Source: Tomocerus qinae
Lineage: Eukaryota > Arthropoda > Collembola > Entomobryomorpha > Tomoceridae
DNA length: 64,000 bases
Reading direction: 5' to 3'
Assembly: GCA_020055645.1 (NCBI GenBank)
Contig: CM034547.1
Location: forward strand, 3,844,001 to 3,908,000
Numbering within the stretch: the stretch's first letter is position 1; every line of letters starts with the position of its first letter. Positions 48,591 to 61,721 of this stretch are shown here, one piece after another. Both the position numbers and the translations under genes were made by a program. A model generated the notes under the pieces. It did no database searches. It was not told where the DNA came from and was given only the letters and a program-made list of their open reading frames with translations.

Positions 48591-50831
48591 TGATTAGGTA
48601 AACTGGAGGAAGACAAAAATTGGCAAACAAATAGGGGGAAGTCCTACCTAACCCAATCAAATAATTCCTAAAACCTAGATCTCGTTATGATGCCTTCAGC
48701 CTAATTTCAATCGACAAAAATATTCGAACAAGTAATAATAATAAATATTTTGCTTTCTCATTCCATTAGTTCTCTACTGTTTAAACTAATTAGGTACAAA
48801 CTTCGTACATTGTTCAGGCAAATCTCATATTAGTTGTTAGTTTCATTAGTACTTAGTACTCAGGCATATCAGCATTCGTCATCAGTCATCACATACAAAA
48901 TTGCAAAATGTGAACTGTATAGACCATAATACTATCTACAATTACAATCTATAAGTTTTATACCTACATTTGATTTATTTAAACTAGATGTATTTGTTGG
49001 TGTATATAAGTCTAACCCAAATCGTGGTTTAAGATATTTCTTAAATATTAAATTTGCCGATTCAAGTTGAACTGTCAGTGAAACTTTGAACTTGAATAAC
49101 AACTTCAAAAGTAAAAATCAGTTATTTTGGTTGTACTTATAATTTTTGGATGACATAAATGCAGTATAGATTCCAACGAGTAAAAATTTAGGTATAATTT
49201 CTTTCAGTCATTAATGTCAGTCAGACCTGTCAACAACAACACAAGATTTTGTTCACAATTTCAGTGTTGTTTCCACATGTGACTTGCTTGCTTTCCGATT
49301 GTCGCTGTCACTTTGTCCTCAGTTGCTATACTCGGTCCTGTCGTCAGTCGTCAGTCTACTTACTGTCACCAAAATTCCTCCTACCTACTACTGCCTACAT
49401 ACGCATACAAAAATACGGCATACTTTTGTCCGGACTTTTTAACTGTCTTCTTGTGCTAACGCAAATGCTTGCAAATTTGCAAAATCTTTATCAATAATAA
49501 GGATTTTAAGTGTACCGCTCTTCTCAAGGATGCATGAGATGAATCGGGAATGTCAGGAATGTGAATGTAAAGCCCTAAAATACAAAACTTTCTTGGTTTA
49601 GATTTCAGACACTTTGTTTGCAAAATGAAAAATGCAACAGACAAAGGCGTTTTGTATTTTTGGTCATTTTGTCATCGCATCGGTCATAGGGTAAGTGAAA
49701 ATTGGTTTTTGCTAGTGATAATTGGTTAGAAGGTGTAGTAAGGAAATTACTACTACTTTTTTATCTTCATGAGGGTATAGGCTTCTTAGGCATGGCATGA
49801 GACAAGTCCAGGATAGCATATTTTTTGAATCTTTTCGGGACTCAAATAACCTTCTGATTTGATATCAAAAGCAGTTGACATAAGGTAGTTCAAAAACCAC
49901 ATATCACCTTTCCAAATAAAAAATTGAACGGGTTTCTTAATTCGTTGCGATTTTTTCACCATTTATAAAATTAGGATGTGGTGAGTGGTGAGTTTAAGGC
50001 AATGACAATTAGCAAAATAGAATTGAGGAGATTCGGATTAGGTCATCATGCAATGCATACTAAGCATCAATTTTCACATGGATTTAGGTTATTGTTCTCA
50101 AAGGTTATACTTAGAACTCTGCGCAACTTTCCGCAACTTAGAACATTCAGTTTTTCCTTATTGTATCATTCCGAACTCAATACTGAATACGTATTCGAAT
50201 ATTGACAGTGAACTATGATAATTATATGTAGACGTAGACCGTAGACCATCATTACTTTTGTGGTAGCAAAACAAAGCACAAATGTGTCATTTGCTATGTA
50301 AAAGTGTAAACAAATGTATCCTGGAAATACCTCTATCGTATGATCATGATGATAAAGAAGTTTTATGCTTAAGTCTTTCAGGATAACTTGTAATTTAATT
50401 AATAATAGAGCAGAGTTTGGTGCATATACAGGGTGTCCATGAGAAATTTAAGTTGCAAAAAATGCTCATTATTTTAATTATGTCATACTTCGATACGTCA
50501 TAGTCTTCGCTGTACAAATAAAGTAAATGAAGAAAAGTTATATAGGAAAACAGACGCAGTGAATGAGTCAACACAAAACTAGAGTATAGTCATTTGTCAA
50601 TAACAAAATATTCCAAGCCTAATTCCTCAATTGTCTGTTTTATAAGCAGTTGTTAATATAAAACTATTTTGTTATCTTGTGTCTAACGGCCAGTCACTAA
50701 TACTTTTACTGGGCATTTGTTTCTTCTTCATTATTTGCAACAATAATTAAGAAACACATTTTTGATTTTGGCCCACATACTAAGAATTAATACAGAAAAA
50801 CAAAAATACATTTAATAATTGGAATTTAGGT
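48591..50831. other. Head-to-head spacer between the lipase and a small membrane gene
   Basis: It should contain the promoters of both divergent genes. A T-rich and C-rich stretch near 49250-49420 may be part of one. No exon was supported. Confidence 0.4.
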
Positions 50832-51466
50832 ATGTGGGATATACTACTGATAATATTTTTTGTCATCCTCAGTATCTTTGGAGCTATTTGGGCAAGTTTC
50901 CATTTAATTTTCCGTACTACTATTTCTCCTACGGTTTATTGCAAATTAAATAGTGAATACAAATTAATTTGAAATTGGAATTGCATTTCTCAAGAAAATA
51001 AAATATGCACTTTACACCTAACATGAGATTTAACTTGACTGCAATTATTGTCCTTGTTGCAGGTATACGTACTTTACAAAAGGAGACAAAGCGCTATTAA
51101 GCAGGGAGATGAGGATGCTTTGGGCATTGTAGATATCATCACTAGAAATTCTGGTAAGTAAGCTTTTCGTGGTTAACGACAATTTTATTTCCTATTATAA
51201 ATGAATTAATTTCGATAATTTTTTGCAAGCATTTTGTTTGGTATTGTGATGTTGAACAAACATGTCTGGTTCTCTAAACAGTTCTTACATTTGTAGGATA
51301 TTGTGAGCAATCTACCAAAAACTTTACAACAGTGCCATTCAGGGTCAGCGTCGTCTCAACCAGCTCTCACTCTAGTAAAAGTAGCACTCTAAATCCACAA
51401 GAGAGAAAATCAACAGATAGTGCGGGAGATAAAAACGAAAGCTTTGGCAATCCGAAGGAAAAGTGA
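50832..51466 (+). CDS. Small single-pass membrane protein, unknown family (three exons)
   Basis: The exons are 50832-50933, 51063-51153 and 51297-51466, giving 120 residues. Exon 1 starts ATG TGG and encodes one long hydrophobic helix (ILLIIFFVILSIFGAIWASF). Exon 2 (VYVLYKRRQSAIKQGDED) is basic then acidic, as expected just inside a membrane. Exon 3 is Ser/Thr/Lys-rich (VVSTSSHSSKSST) and ends at TGA. The joins are phase 0 and phase 1 and keep the frame. The exon 1 donor (ACG|GTTTAT) is weak, so exon 1 is the least certain part. I recognise no family. Confidence 0.5.
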
Positions 51467-51694
51467 TATGTCCTGGAAAGGGAATCCTCTGGACGAAGAA
51501 TCCAAACAAGATAATAAGATGCAAAAGTACAACGAGAAAACATGGACGTAGCAAAAATTGTTTACATCTCAATGACTTTCGAATTAAAAGAGGGGTTTAT
51601 TTATTTCTGCTTTATTCGTATATCTCGGCGGATAGATTTAAATATAACTGACATTTAAAACATTTTTTTGCATTACACATTCGATAAGTAAATT

Positions 51695-51700
51695 AATAAA
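51695..51700 (+). terminator. Candidate polyadenylation signal
   Basis: AATAAA lies 229 bp after the stop of the small membrane gene ending at 51466. Confidence 0.5.
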
Positions 51701-52104
51701 GAAGTCGAAAATATTTTTATGAACAGAATCCAATAGTATTCAGAATTGTATAACTGTCTTATTCATGTGAAATAAATAATAATATTTTCTTGGCCCTAGA
51801 AAAGAGAAAATTTGGAGAATTTTAACATAGGAAAACCTCCCAACACCCAAAAACATTATATACAACTTTGCACCCAAAAAACCAAAATAGCCAGTTTCAT
51901 CATTCGTTAGACCAGTTCCCATGTTATACTTTCTGTTTACGAATTTACGGTTCAATAAATTGGTTACCACGCCTCGTGTGCTTCAATAAGTATAAGAATG
52001 GATAACCATTTTACCAGAACTAACACTTTTCAGCTGTTGCCTGTGGCTTATGGTTGGGCACGACAGAATTTATTTTTAAGGCCTTCATTAGTCATTTCAC
52101 TTAT

Positions 52105-53914
52105 TCAAATGATGTTGCAAAAATCAATCTTCGCTTTACCAATGTTCTCTGCATATTTTCCGACAAAGTTTCCTGGCGGATTATAATTTGCGACAACGTA
52201 TGTATCTAAACAAAAAAAACATTATTACTTTCGCTACTGTGCTCACTGAAAAGACTTCGGGATTAATGACGTGGGGTGACGATAAATAATAAAATTCAAT
52301 AAACAGTAAAATCTAATATTGTGGTACAATTCGGCGGAGCAGAAATAGCTTTTGCGATTCCAACTTCCTTCGACCCTTTCCAGATCAATTGAGTAAAATG
52401 TCCTGTAACAAAAAGTTGTAACATGACTTAAACCTTGTTTATAGTTTCTGTTTTTATGTAGTACCTATTAATATTATATACTGTTTAGATTTGAATGGCG
52501 AACTAATATGTACAACTGCATACAACAAAAAAATAATTTAATATTCTTAATAAATTATAAGTATAAAGATGTAATTTTTATATAGATTAGATACAAATAC
52601 AAGAGTTCAATATTATTACCAGTGCCTTTTTGTCCTTCCAACCGACTCCAATCGTATTTTTCAATTTCTGAGTACCACCCTTCTACAGGCTTTCGACCAT
52701 CAACTTTCGTGGATCCTCGGTAATATATATTTTCCCCTAATTTAGGGTTATCATAATCGCTATGTTGCATTTTTCTCTCGGCAGCATTGAGATTTGCTTG
52801 CGCTTGAGCGATTTTACATAGCTGTTTGATATAAACGCAATTATTATTACAAACTTAGTCCCGCGCGTCGGCTGTCCCGATCCGGAAAGTCAGTAAGTAC
52901 AAAAATTTTTAAGCTCAAAAAAGGTGTAATTACCTAAGATAAAAAACATTATTAGCAAAAAGTTCAACAAACTCATGATTTTATACTAGAGCCTGTAATC
53001 GAATGTAAAAACATTGAGACATAAAAAAACTTACTTCTAAATTAAGGACTAAAGACGGGGCGTTGTGTTTTTCTCGAAATTCATTATGGGCCTATTTTGT
53101 GTAAAAAGAGAACCATTACAGAAAATCCTTATTTTATTTATAGTAGTATCGTTTCACCTTGAGACATTCTTCGATAAAATCCTCTTCTGTAGTTAATTCT
53201 GCCTGGATGAAGTAAATTAAAATGTACCAGTTAAAATTCATGGAGAGAATGCAGGATTATTCGTAGTGGATCAGGATTTGATATCTCTATCTGCTTCTTT
53301 CATGCCAATTCGGCATACAGATTACAGATGTATACCAATTCATTCTCATATGTATTTCATGTACCCCGCCCTTAATTAATTTTTTTTCATTTAACAAAAC
53401 CAAATGGTAATGGCTTGCTAAGCAGAAAAAAGTTAGGATTTGAAAAGGTAGAAGCCAGGAAATAAACTCAGTGAATTGGTGTGCTGGAAATATTTTTAGT
53501 TAAATATTGCTATACTTACCTTAGGAGCTTTGCAAGCGTTGAGATCAATTCCAATGACTGAAGCGGACTTTTCTGGAGGTAGAGGAACTCTTTTAATTGT
53601 TCCTGTCAATGTTTCTACTCGTGTTTTAGATTGAAGTGATCCATCGGCAAGTACATTTGTGGTAGTTGTAGAAATAACCTTAACAATGGTGCCCTATAGG
53701 TTTGTAGTTATGATTATCAAGCGCTTTAAATAATTCTATAGGACAATTTATGTATATATCATATATGAGTTTGTGAAATTTCGTAATTCCACACTATCCA
53801 CACTAAAAATTAAGTTTAGAAAGTTATGAATATTATTACGTCTGATTTCGTGGATGTTTTAGTATCCGTTTCTACTTTCGTTGACACAACTCTCTTGTCC
53901 GACATTGTCACCAT
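52105..53914 (-). CDS. CAP-domain protein, GAPR-1/GLIPR2-like, with an N-terminal extension (seven exons)
   Basis: Minus-strand exons: 53840-53914, 53520-53693, 53158-53202, 53035-53091, 52620-52821, 52328-52402, 52105-52205, giving 242 residues with consistent phases. Residues from about 88 on form a CAP domain without a signal peptide: ECLKAHNEFREKHNAP, KLGENIYY, EGWYSEIEKYDW and GHFTQLIWKGSKEVGIAKA supply the family's His, Glu, Glu, His cluster. YVVANYNPPGNFVGKYAENI is the usual C-terminal strand. This pattern is nearest the intracellular, membrane-associated GAPR-1 group rather than secreted members. About 88 residues ahead of it are Thr/Ser/Lys-rich (VVSTKVETDTKTSTKSD, VISTTTTNVL) and are not part of the domain. 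The last 11 residues are read to the first stop; a further splice at ATTG|GTAAAG is possible. The first ATG is used, though a second at 53905 has the better context. Confidence 0.85.
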
Positions 53915-56616
53915 TAATAATCCTTGATAAAATGATTAATTTTGAAGAAAAAATTTTGTTATTGAGTATACTAATAATTTTGAAGGCGAGTGTGCTGAAT
54001 GAAAGCTTTGCTAAAATTCATAAACTTTCTTCCTACTAAAATTTTATGAATCATTCATCCAAGCATCTAATTAAAATTTCTTCCTGTTGGCTGGGACACA
54101 AATACTATATAGTACCAAGATTCGTCTATATGGTAACAGGTTAGTCGGTCCGGTAGTTGGCAAATTAAAAATTCACTTTTGTCACTTCTGGAGGAAAAAT
54201 CCTATAATTTGTCCTCCACGGCTTGGTTAGGATAAAGGACTGCCATTGCTAACTACCATGGTGATTACAGGCAGGTGAATATGGAGGTGAAAAAAGTGAA
54301 CTTTTAATTTGCCAACTCCCGGACCGACTAACCTGTTACCATATAGACGAATCTTGATATAGTACAGTACCAAGCTTGTATTTTTAGGTCCCGTGTTGAA
54401 CCAGTGTTTTAAACACACTACTCTGTCCCAAGGCTAGTAGAAGTCAATATAAAACTCTGTCCTGTCAATATAAAACGTTTTTCGTCGTAGATGGACATTT
54501 ACGTTGATAAACTTAAAAGCATATTAATTCACATAAAATGTTAATCATACCTACATCTTTACTATTATACTATCTTTCAAGATAAAGCTGGATTCAATTG
54601 TATTCGAAGTTATAGATTAGGGCATATAAAATGACTAATCGATGCATTTCTATTCACAAAGTCAAACAATAGAAGACTCCAATGCATAGTATTTCGTCTC
54701 AGGAAAGCAAAGAATATTTAATCCACATTTTCAGATGATCCTAAATGCATTTGAGAAACGTCAGGATACGTAAAGTATTCGATGGATTTTGAAGTACTCG
54801 GAAAAGAATAATAGAACTGGTAATCTCAAAGATAGTGCGAGCGAAATATAAGTCGAGAGTGGAGATTAGGTAAACGTATTAAAATGAGTTCTGGGGCAAA
54901 AATTTCTTGAGACATAAATACCTTACCTTTCTATATAAATCTCTAAATAGGTACTCATTTTAATAACATGGCCAAACAATGCATATTATAATCTATTTCT
55001 TAGTATTTAAATAAATACGGTAAGCTGTATAATGTGTAAAATGTTCTATGCAGCCGAACAATAGATGATTCGACTGAACTTCCAAGTACAAGCCTTGGGT
55101 TTAGCGTTAACTTATTCCCAACAAGCATCTGATGAGTGCATGCTTACGCACCACAGATATCTTATTTCATCTCAGTGTAATATAATTCCTTCAGTCAGGT
55201 TGAATAGAAGCATACGACACAAAGGGAGCTTTCTGATACGTTGCAAAGATATCATACGTTCAGACACTCTCCGTAATATTAGCAGTAAAAATATGCCAAT
55301 AAATCAGTCGACAATCCTTTAAAGATATACACTCACTGCACAATATGACAACGTATATATACCTGTGTGTGTAGTCTACGTTGGCTCCAAGACTCTTTAA
55401 CATTGATTCCGACCCCTCTACATGTTTACATTCGCAGTCAGTAGGCACGTTAACGTTGCATACGTTTGTATCTCCTTCATGACGTAACTTATAAATCCAT
55501 TACGCATACACATCGAAGAATGAGTCTTGTACACGTAGCTATGCACTTATACTTTTGCAATGCAAGTGTTGAGACTTGACCTGATCTCTTCCTTAAATAA
55601 CAAAATTTTCCTCCTGATTTAATTTACAATTTGAGAATAATCTGTTTTGTATAGTAGAGCATTAGTGGAAATTATCTAGGAAGTAAGGCCAGACTTTACA
55701 GAAGTATTTCTAACAAAGACCATAACTATTTTCATGTTCTTAACACACACAGTAAAATAATTATTAATTTCATTGCTGCCTTGACGCTGCTGTACAGCAG
55801 AGCAAAGTACGTTATATTATACGTATACGTATCAAGTACGTATACACATGAAACATTACTTCAGTTACATAGTTAGATCAACACTGACGATTAGCCTTGT
55901 GTGGTTAGAGCATAGTAGAATTCCTTCAACCACGTTATAGTAGCGTTTGTTCAACTGAACCAAAAGCGTTGTATAAACATAATACGCCATTTAGTGGCTG
56001 GATTCATTTGGCCTGACTTCAGGTTTTACATTATTTAGAGTCTGCTAGTCTGTGGATTTTTGTATTCCTTTCAACATCAGTTCCAGTTTCCAGTGTACTT
56101 TGTTTCTTGATAAACTCTCTTATGATTGCAACTACAAGTTCAAGCTGGCTGCAGTAATTTACAAGTAATATTTACAAGCAAAATACATTTTCTTTACGAT
56201 GTATTCCTCTGGATTCTTTGGAGCAATCTGAGGATTCTTCATTCCTGTATTCAGAGTTCAGTGTAAATTCAAAAGTATTTCGAAGCTACACGAATTTCGG
56301 TCAAAATTGTGTTTCCTGCAACAAATCAAAAGTCAAAAAAAGGTAAGCTTTTGTTTCATTGGAGTTAATGAGTTGTACATCAGAGAAAAAGAGTTCGTGA
56401 AGAATCATACTGCTATATGTTTATAGCTGAGCTAAAAGAATAATGGAAGCTGACACGTAGCATGTACAAAACTACTATCTCAACAAAGACAGCATTCTCT
56501 CTCTCTCTGGCTCGCTTTTCTCATTTTCTTCCTTCACTGCTGAATTTTCTAAAGTGCGCGCGCAGTGTACATGTATATTTAAAATATTGTTGATTTTAAA
56601 CTCCAGTTGTTCCACA
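53915..56616. other. Spacer between the CAP gene and the TAZ1 gene
   Basis: Holds the promoters of two divergent genes and the Mutator-type MITE at 54116-54356. A (TC)n tract lies near 56495-56510, just before the TAZ1 gene. No other coding sequence was seen. Confidence 0.45.
54116..54356. mobile_element. Mutator-type MITE with 9-bp target duplication
   Basis: The terminal inverted repeats are about 65 bp, beginning CAAGATTCGTCTATATGGTA and ending with its complement. The 9-bp sequence ATATAGTAC is present immediately on both sides (54107-54115 and 54357-54365). A 9-bp duplication with long terminal repeats is characteristic of Mutator-like elements. The 110-bp centre has no coding capacity. 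Confidence 0.85.
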
Positions 56617-57437
56617 ATGCAAATTCGTCAAGTTCCTATGAATCCTCATCCAAACCCGAATAACGGTCTCCAAAATGTTCGCCGGGATATTGTTCGGGGA
56701 GACCGGGGCCAACAACGTCACCAGCAGCTACATCAACGTCTACCGACAAATCTGTCTGAGATGACTTATCAGAACAAGAAGATATTGATCCGAAGACAGC
56801 TTTTACTGATGCTCCACGCCAGAATGTGCCTCTGTGAAGATGTCATGCATCAAAGGGAAAATCCCAACACACCAAGACCACGGGTAAAATAATACATTTT
56901 GGAAAATTAAATAGATAATAACTCGTGACCTGGTTGAAAATGTGACTGAAAATAAATGTCAGCGTAAATTAATCGACATGAATGATCTCCTCATATGCAT
57001 ATCTTGTGGTGGTAATAATTTGTACTTGAATTTTGCAGTGTGATATGCCACATTGTGGATTATTAAAGACTGTACTGTACCATATGAAGAATTGCACCTT
57101 GGGACGTGACTGTACCGTTGTTCACTGCTCCTCCTCAAGACAAATTCTAAGTCACTGGAAAAATTGTGCAAATCATGCCTGTCCGGTGTGTCCAGAAAGA
57201 CTGAAACCCAGCAATTATTATCCAAGACCGAATGTTGATGATGATCCTACTGGTCAGAGACTTCTTTCAGGACCTGATCAAATCGGTACTCCAGATTTTG
57301 TAAGGCATCTCAATAGCTTTAAAAGGCTTCTTCATTCTGAAATTGACATTTTAGCAGCCACATTCGACGCTGTTGAGACTGGAGAGAGTCCTACTGTATC
57401 TTCTACTACCGGGGAAATTATTCCCGTTGAAGAATAG
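56617..57437 (+). CDS. Stand-alone TAZ1 zinc-finger protein (CBP/p300-type domain), two exons
   Basis: The exons are 56617-56883 and 57039-57437, joined in phase 0 (CGG|GTAAAA to TTTTGCAG|TGT), giving 221 residues. The region from about residue 50 to 150 reads as a TAZ1 domain: IRRQLLLMLHARMCLCE, CDMPHCGLLKTVLYHMKNC, DCTVVHCSSSRQILSHWKNC and HACPVCPERLK supply three Cys/His zinc sites in the order seen in CBP and p300. In those coactivators TAZ1 binds activation domains such as those of HIF-1alpha and CITED2. Here there is no KIX, bromodomain, acetyltransferase or TAZ2 and only short flanks: a Gln/Asn/Arg-rich N-terminus and an acidic C-terminus. An intron argues against a processed copy. A role as a small adaptor or as a competitor for CBP partners is inference. 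Confidence 0.85.
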
Positions 57438-60400
57438 CATTAACATTATCGTTTCTGTTGTAAAATAAGATATCGTCTCTTCTTCGTTTCGTCAAAAGAC
57501 CGATACCGTTATATTTACCTGCAAAGTAGTAACAAATAGCAATTTATCAAAATTGCACCCGTAAAAAATCTTAGGGTGTTTAATTTGCAGTGTATGGAAA
57601 CATTTTATCCATGTTTATTATACCAACGAGGAGAGAGATATGACTTACCACTTATGTGTTTGCTGTTCAATTAAGTTTAGAGTTTTCAGTTTAGTTTAGT
57701 TAATTTCAGACTTTAATAATAGGTTTCTTATTCGGCCAATTCCTTCTTTATTTAGGGTGCGTTTAGTTATATACTAGTGAACCCAGCTAAGGGGTGAACC
57801 TGGTACTCAAGGGAAATTAACCAGGCCACCCATCACAACAATAAAAACAATTCCGGTTCAAATGGAAAAGTTCTTAAACCAAAATAATAACTGTAGATCG
57901 TAGTATCCAATTTATGGAATAATAAAAGACTATTTTTAATAAACACCCCAGAATGTTCCCCTTTAAAATCAGAAAAATATGATGCTGGGATTTTGGAAAA
58001 CGAATTGTCTTCTTTAGCTAATTATTTCCATTTAATCACCATCACCAATAATCATCTTATGTGAATTTGTATTATTGTTCTGATGTTATTATAATATGAA
58101 ACAACTCATTTCGTTTGTTTAGAGGGAGGGGGCATGCGCATTTTGCTTTTGTGCTTTCAAGGAACGTGCATATATTACGTTTGTAGTTGATGGAAGAGTT
58201 ACAGCTACAGCTAGCACTTGCGCTACACTTGGGGGAGGGGGTTTTACGTTATACGTAATATATGCAGGTTTCCTAGGCTCTCCTACCAAGATATAGATAG
58301 TCAGGTATTTGTACGATTATATTATAGAATTTGCTAAAATAATTTCTACACTTCAATTTGATATACAACCTAGTTTACATATAGTTTAGCAATTACAATT
58401 TGGTTCGCTACTAGAGGATGAAGAAAAATGTTTAAATATTTTTGGCGGTCATAAAAATCAAAACGTACATTAAAGTTTGAAATACTAGAGATGTAAAGTG
58501 TTAAAAATATTTAGTGATTGATTTACAGCCTACAAATAAGAATAAACCACTTTAATTCATACTTCATATCACAGAGTATACAAACACACAATAATTAAGT
58601 ATTATTTGAAGTAGGTACCTCACTGCAATTTTGCGCAAAAATTTGAACAAATGACCAGTAAAGCGCTATAACATTACAGGCTGCTACATTGTAAATTATA
58701 AAACACGCGAAAAATGTATACTCTATCAAAATGAGAGATATTTAACTATTATTAGTATTAGAAATAGATTTACATAATTAAACTTTTGTTCCTTAATAGT
58801 GCAGCTGCAAATTATGTATGAAATTCTTGTTTGTTTCATTTGCTTTAAAAGAAATGTTTTTGCTTTCAGCATACAAATCATAAGTAGTCAGTTATTTATG
58901 TATTACTAAAAGTTTAGTAGTAATAACATGCGAACGAGCCCTTTGGATTGAAAGTAATACAATACAGCGTCATATAATTTTCGAATCGTTAATTTGCAAG
59001 AAACTGTATTACTTGTACTGATGTTGTTAGTGTAAATAAAATGAAATACTTATATAAAAGTTGCATAAATTATTGCGAAATCTGTTTTATTCCATGCATT
59101 TTTGGACAGCTTTTCTTGATTCTCTGGAATATCAATTTTACTGATTTCTTTTTTTTTATGAATTAATGAATTTCTCTTACTTTACTAGAAGATGCATCTG
59201 AGAAAGTTCGCTCAACGGCATTGCAGCACAGCATGATTAGCAAAATTAAATTAGCACTACAACTACAAAATAATCGAAAAATGTTAAATAGTTTATTTTT
59301 CATGTCATATTCTTATAAAAAGCAAAGCAGAAACATAACTTTCGATCCTTGATCTGCATAATGCAAAAAGATTCAACTTGAGCATGCTGAACGCTGAACC
59401 TGAATTTTGTAGCACATAAATATATCCTATTCCCAAAACTGCCAGAAACACTCGGTCACTTCAATTCTGGAAACCATATCAGAAGCATGTTATTTTCGTA
59501 ATCGTTCTACCTTCCTAGACTAATACGATCTACCTTCCTAGACTATACGTTATAGCATTAGTAGCATTAGTACTTATCATGTCTCATCTCATGATGCATC
59601 ATGATGTCGCAGTCTCATGTGCAAAATGTGCATTCTACATTGTTTTATGCAAGTTATACAAATAAATCGCAAATGAACCCATCACACTAAATGAATAACT
59701 ACTCTGATATAGTTATAATATAATAACTATAAGCTATGAATTTTTAGAGTTCAATTATTCTAATTATCATTGGTAAATGGTAAAAAATTAGTGTCTCATT
59801 GTCATGTAAGGTTTACGCAATGAACACAAGCATATTATATGTATAGGGAAATTATATAGCACAATGCTAATAGAATGATAAAATATTTTTAATATTAGGC
59901 TTGGCTTAAGTAATTTAACACAGAGAATAGAAAGCGGTCTTTGTCTTTGTTACAGTAGGGAAGTGAAAATAATGTTTATTGTTGTGCTGAGAATAGCAAT
60001 ATCCAATTTGGAAATGTAACCGAGGAGTAGCAAGAACAAACCTTTAGAAAGAAAAGAACATAATGATTAATGATTTATTATAATATTTAGTACGAGGTAT
60101 TATTAATTTAATGAGTACTACTGCCTCAGAACACAAGAGTACCAAACAAGACTTCATACATACGAAATATACTTCATACATGCACAAACAGTTACTACAA
60201 AACAAATGGAGTGAAATTATTCAGTTAATGTCTAACCGATTTAAAAGCGACCTGACAATCTCATCCATTTGCAGTATCCACAAAATCCATTTATTATTAT
60301 GCTTAAGTTCCGGTCGAAAACGTTGGAAGTGGAAATGCTAGCATGCTGACGAAACTGACTCGTCATAAACTCCACTTAGAGAACGTTCTTGCAGCTCTAT

Positions 60401-61671
60401 TTTAGTAGGTATTGCGAAATACGTCATCAATGAGGGGATCCCTATTACCAGACACATTCCGCACAATGTGTCAACATTCCACCTCCAAAAGTGCGTGAAT
60501 CTGTTTACTATTCTCTACATGCTCAATGCAAGTAACAATCCTCAGCAGATATTGCGTAATAAATGCGTATAGTACGTTGTACTGCACAGTACTGCATAAT
60601 GAGTGTGTGAGTGTCTAGATTGACCAACTTTGAGAGAAGCGAAAGGGAGACACCTTCTAGACCAGTATAATAGCACCTTAAAACTCATTTAGATGTAAAA
60701 AATTATGTCTGGAATGATAAATATTTTCAGAAAAGAGCATTTTTCAGAGATAAATGCCTTTCTTGTTTGTTTGTTTTGTTTACAGAAGTTTTTAGAAAAC
60801 TTGCCTCTATTTTCAATTGATGTGTATCTGAGAGTACTAAAAGCAAGTAGGTTGCAATAAAGCTATACAATACAAGATAAGACAGATGCTATGCTTAAGA
60901 TTATTAATTGTTTGGTGACAAATAAGAACGAAATAAACTCCTCTCCTTTTCGTCCTTTTAGAAATCGTTATTAGCTATCAAAGTTCATTTTTTTTAAATT
61001 GTTATATATCATAATGAGGAGCGAATCGAAAGTTGGGAACTGAGGAGTTAGGTCAGGTGAAAAATTAATTGTAAACTATTATTATGACTAATGGCTATAT
61101 AACTATAAGTATTGCCAACTGATACCTGAAAGAATTTCACCGGTTCATATGCAAAAACCTGACTTCTTAACTATTTATCAGTATTTTTTTCAGTGACAGA
61201 AATATCATTCATCCATATATTACTATATACAGACATACCGAATCCCGCCAAGTTCTGAAATTATTCCCTCGGGTTGGTGAATGTTGTGTGAACGGTGAAC
61301 GAGAAGAACCAGACTGCCAATTTCTCACATATGATAAATAATTTATTACTATTTCATAATTCAATATGATGTGAATCGTCTACCAACAATTTCGACCATT
61401 TCAATTACGGCTAACTATAAAATAAGGTAAAGGAACTAAATATCATCATTTCATCACATACATCGTGAAATGAATATATGATAATTTCTGGAAGGAAAAG
61501 AAGATTTTCTAACAGCTAATTAACTGCCTTCTGTTAGTTCTGTTCATTCATTCTAATCTAATTTTCTATTTATATGTCTAGCGTTTCAACAGGTACTAAA
61601 ATCATCAAGCATAAAAATAACAAAGAAAAAAACTGGATTTCTTCTTTAATTTCGAGGCTGAAAGTCGAAGG
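57438..61671. other. Spacer between the TAZ1 gene and PICK1
   Basis: AATAAA near 57840 could end the TAZ1 transcript. A short imperfect inverted repeat (GCATATATTACGT and complement, 58169-58265) flanks a G-rich patch. No coding exon is supported. Confidence 0.4.
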
Positions 61672-61721
61672 ATGAACATGTTGGACTTGGCTGAGGATTA
61701 CCTTCTCGACGAGGATAAATT
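61672..61721 (+). CDS. PICK1: PICK1 candidate first exon 1a
   Basis: ATG-initiated, 16 codons plus two bases, ending GATAAATT|GTAGAT. Joined to 63672 it reads LLDEDKL-GLKITSGTV. The acidic run ending EDKLG is the form found at the same place in vertebrate PICK1, so this is the most conserved of the three alternative starts. Its donor GTAGAT is weaker than the other two. Confidence 0.65.

Noticed and set aside
58169..58265. Short inverted repeat GCATATATTACGT around a G-rich core
   Set aside because: The arms are short and imperfect beyond 14 bp, with no duplication. Too weak to call a MITE.
59514..59545. Partial tandem duplication of a CTACCTTCCTAGACT unit
   Set aside because: Two short copies only; ordinary slippage with no evident function.
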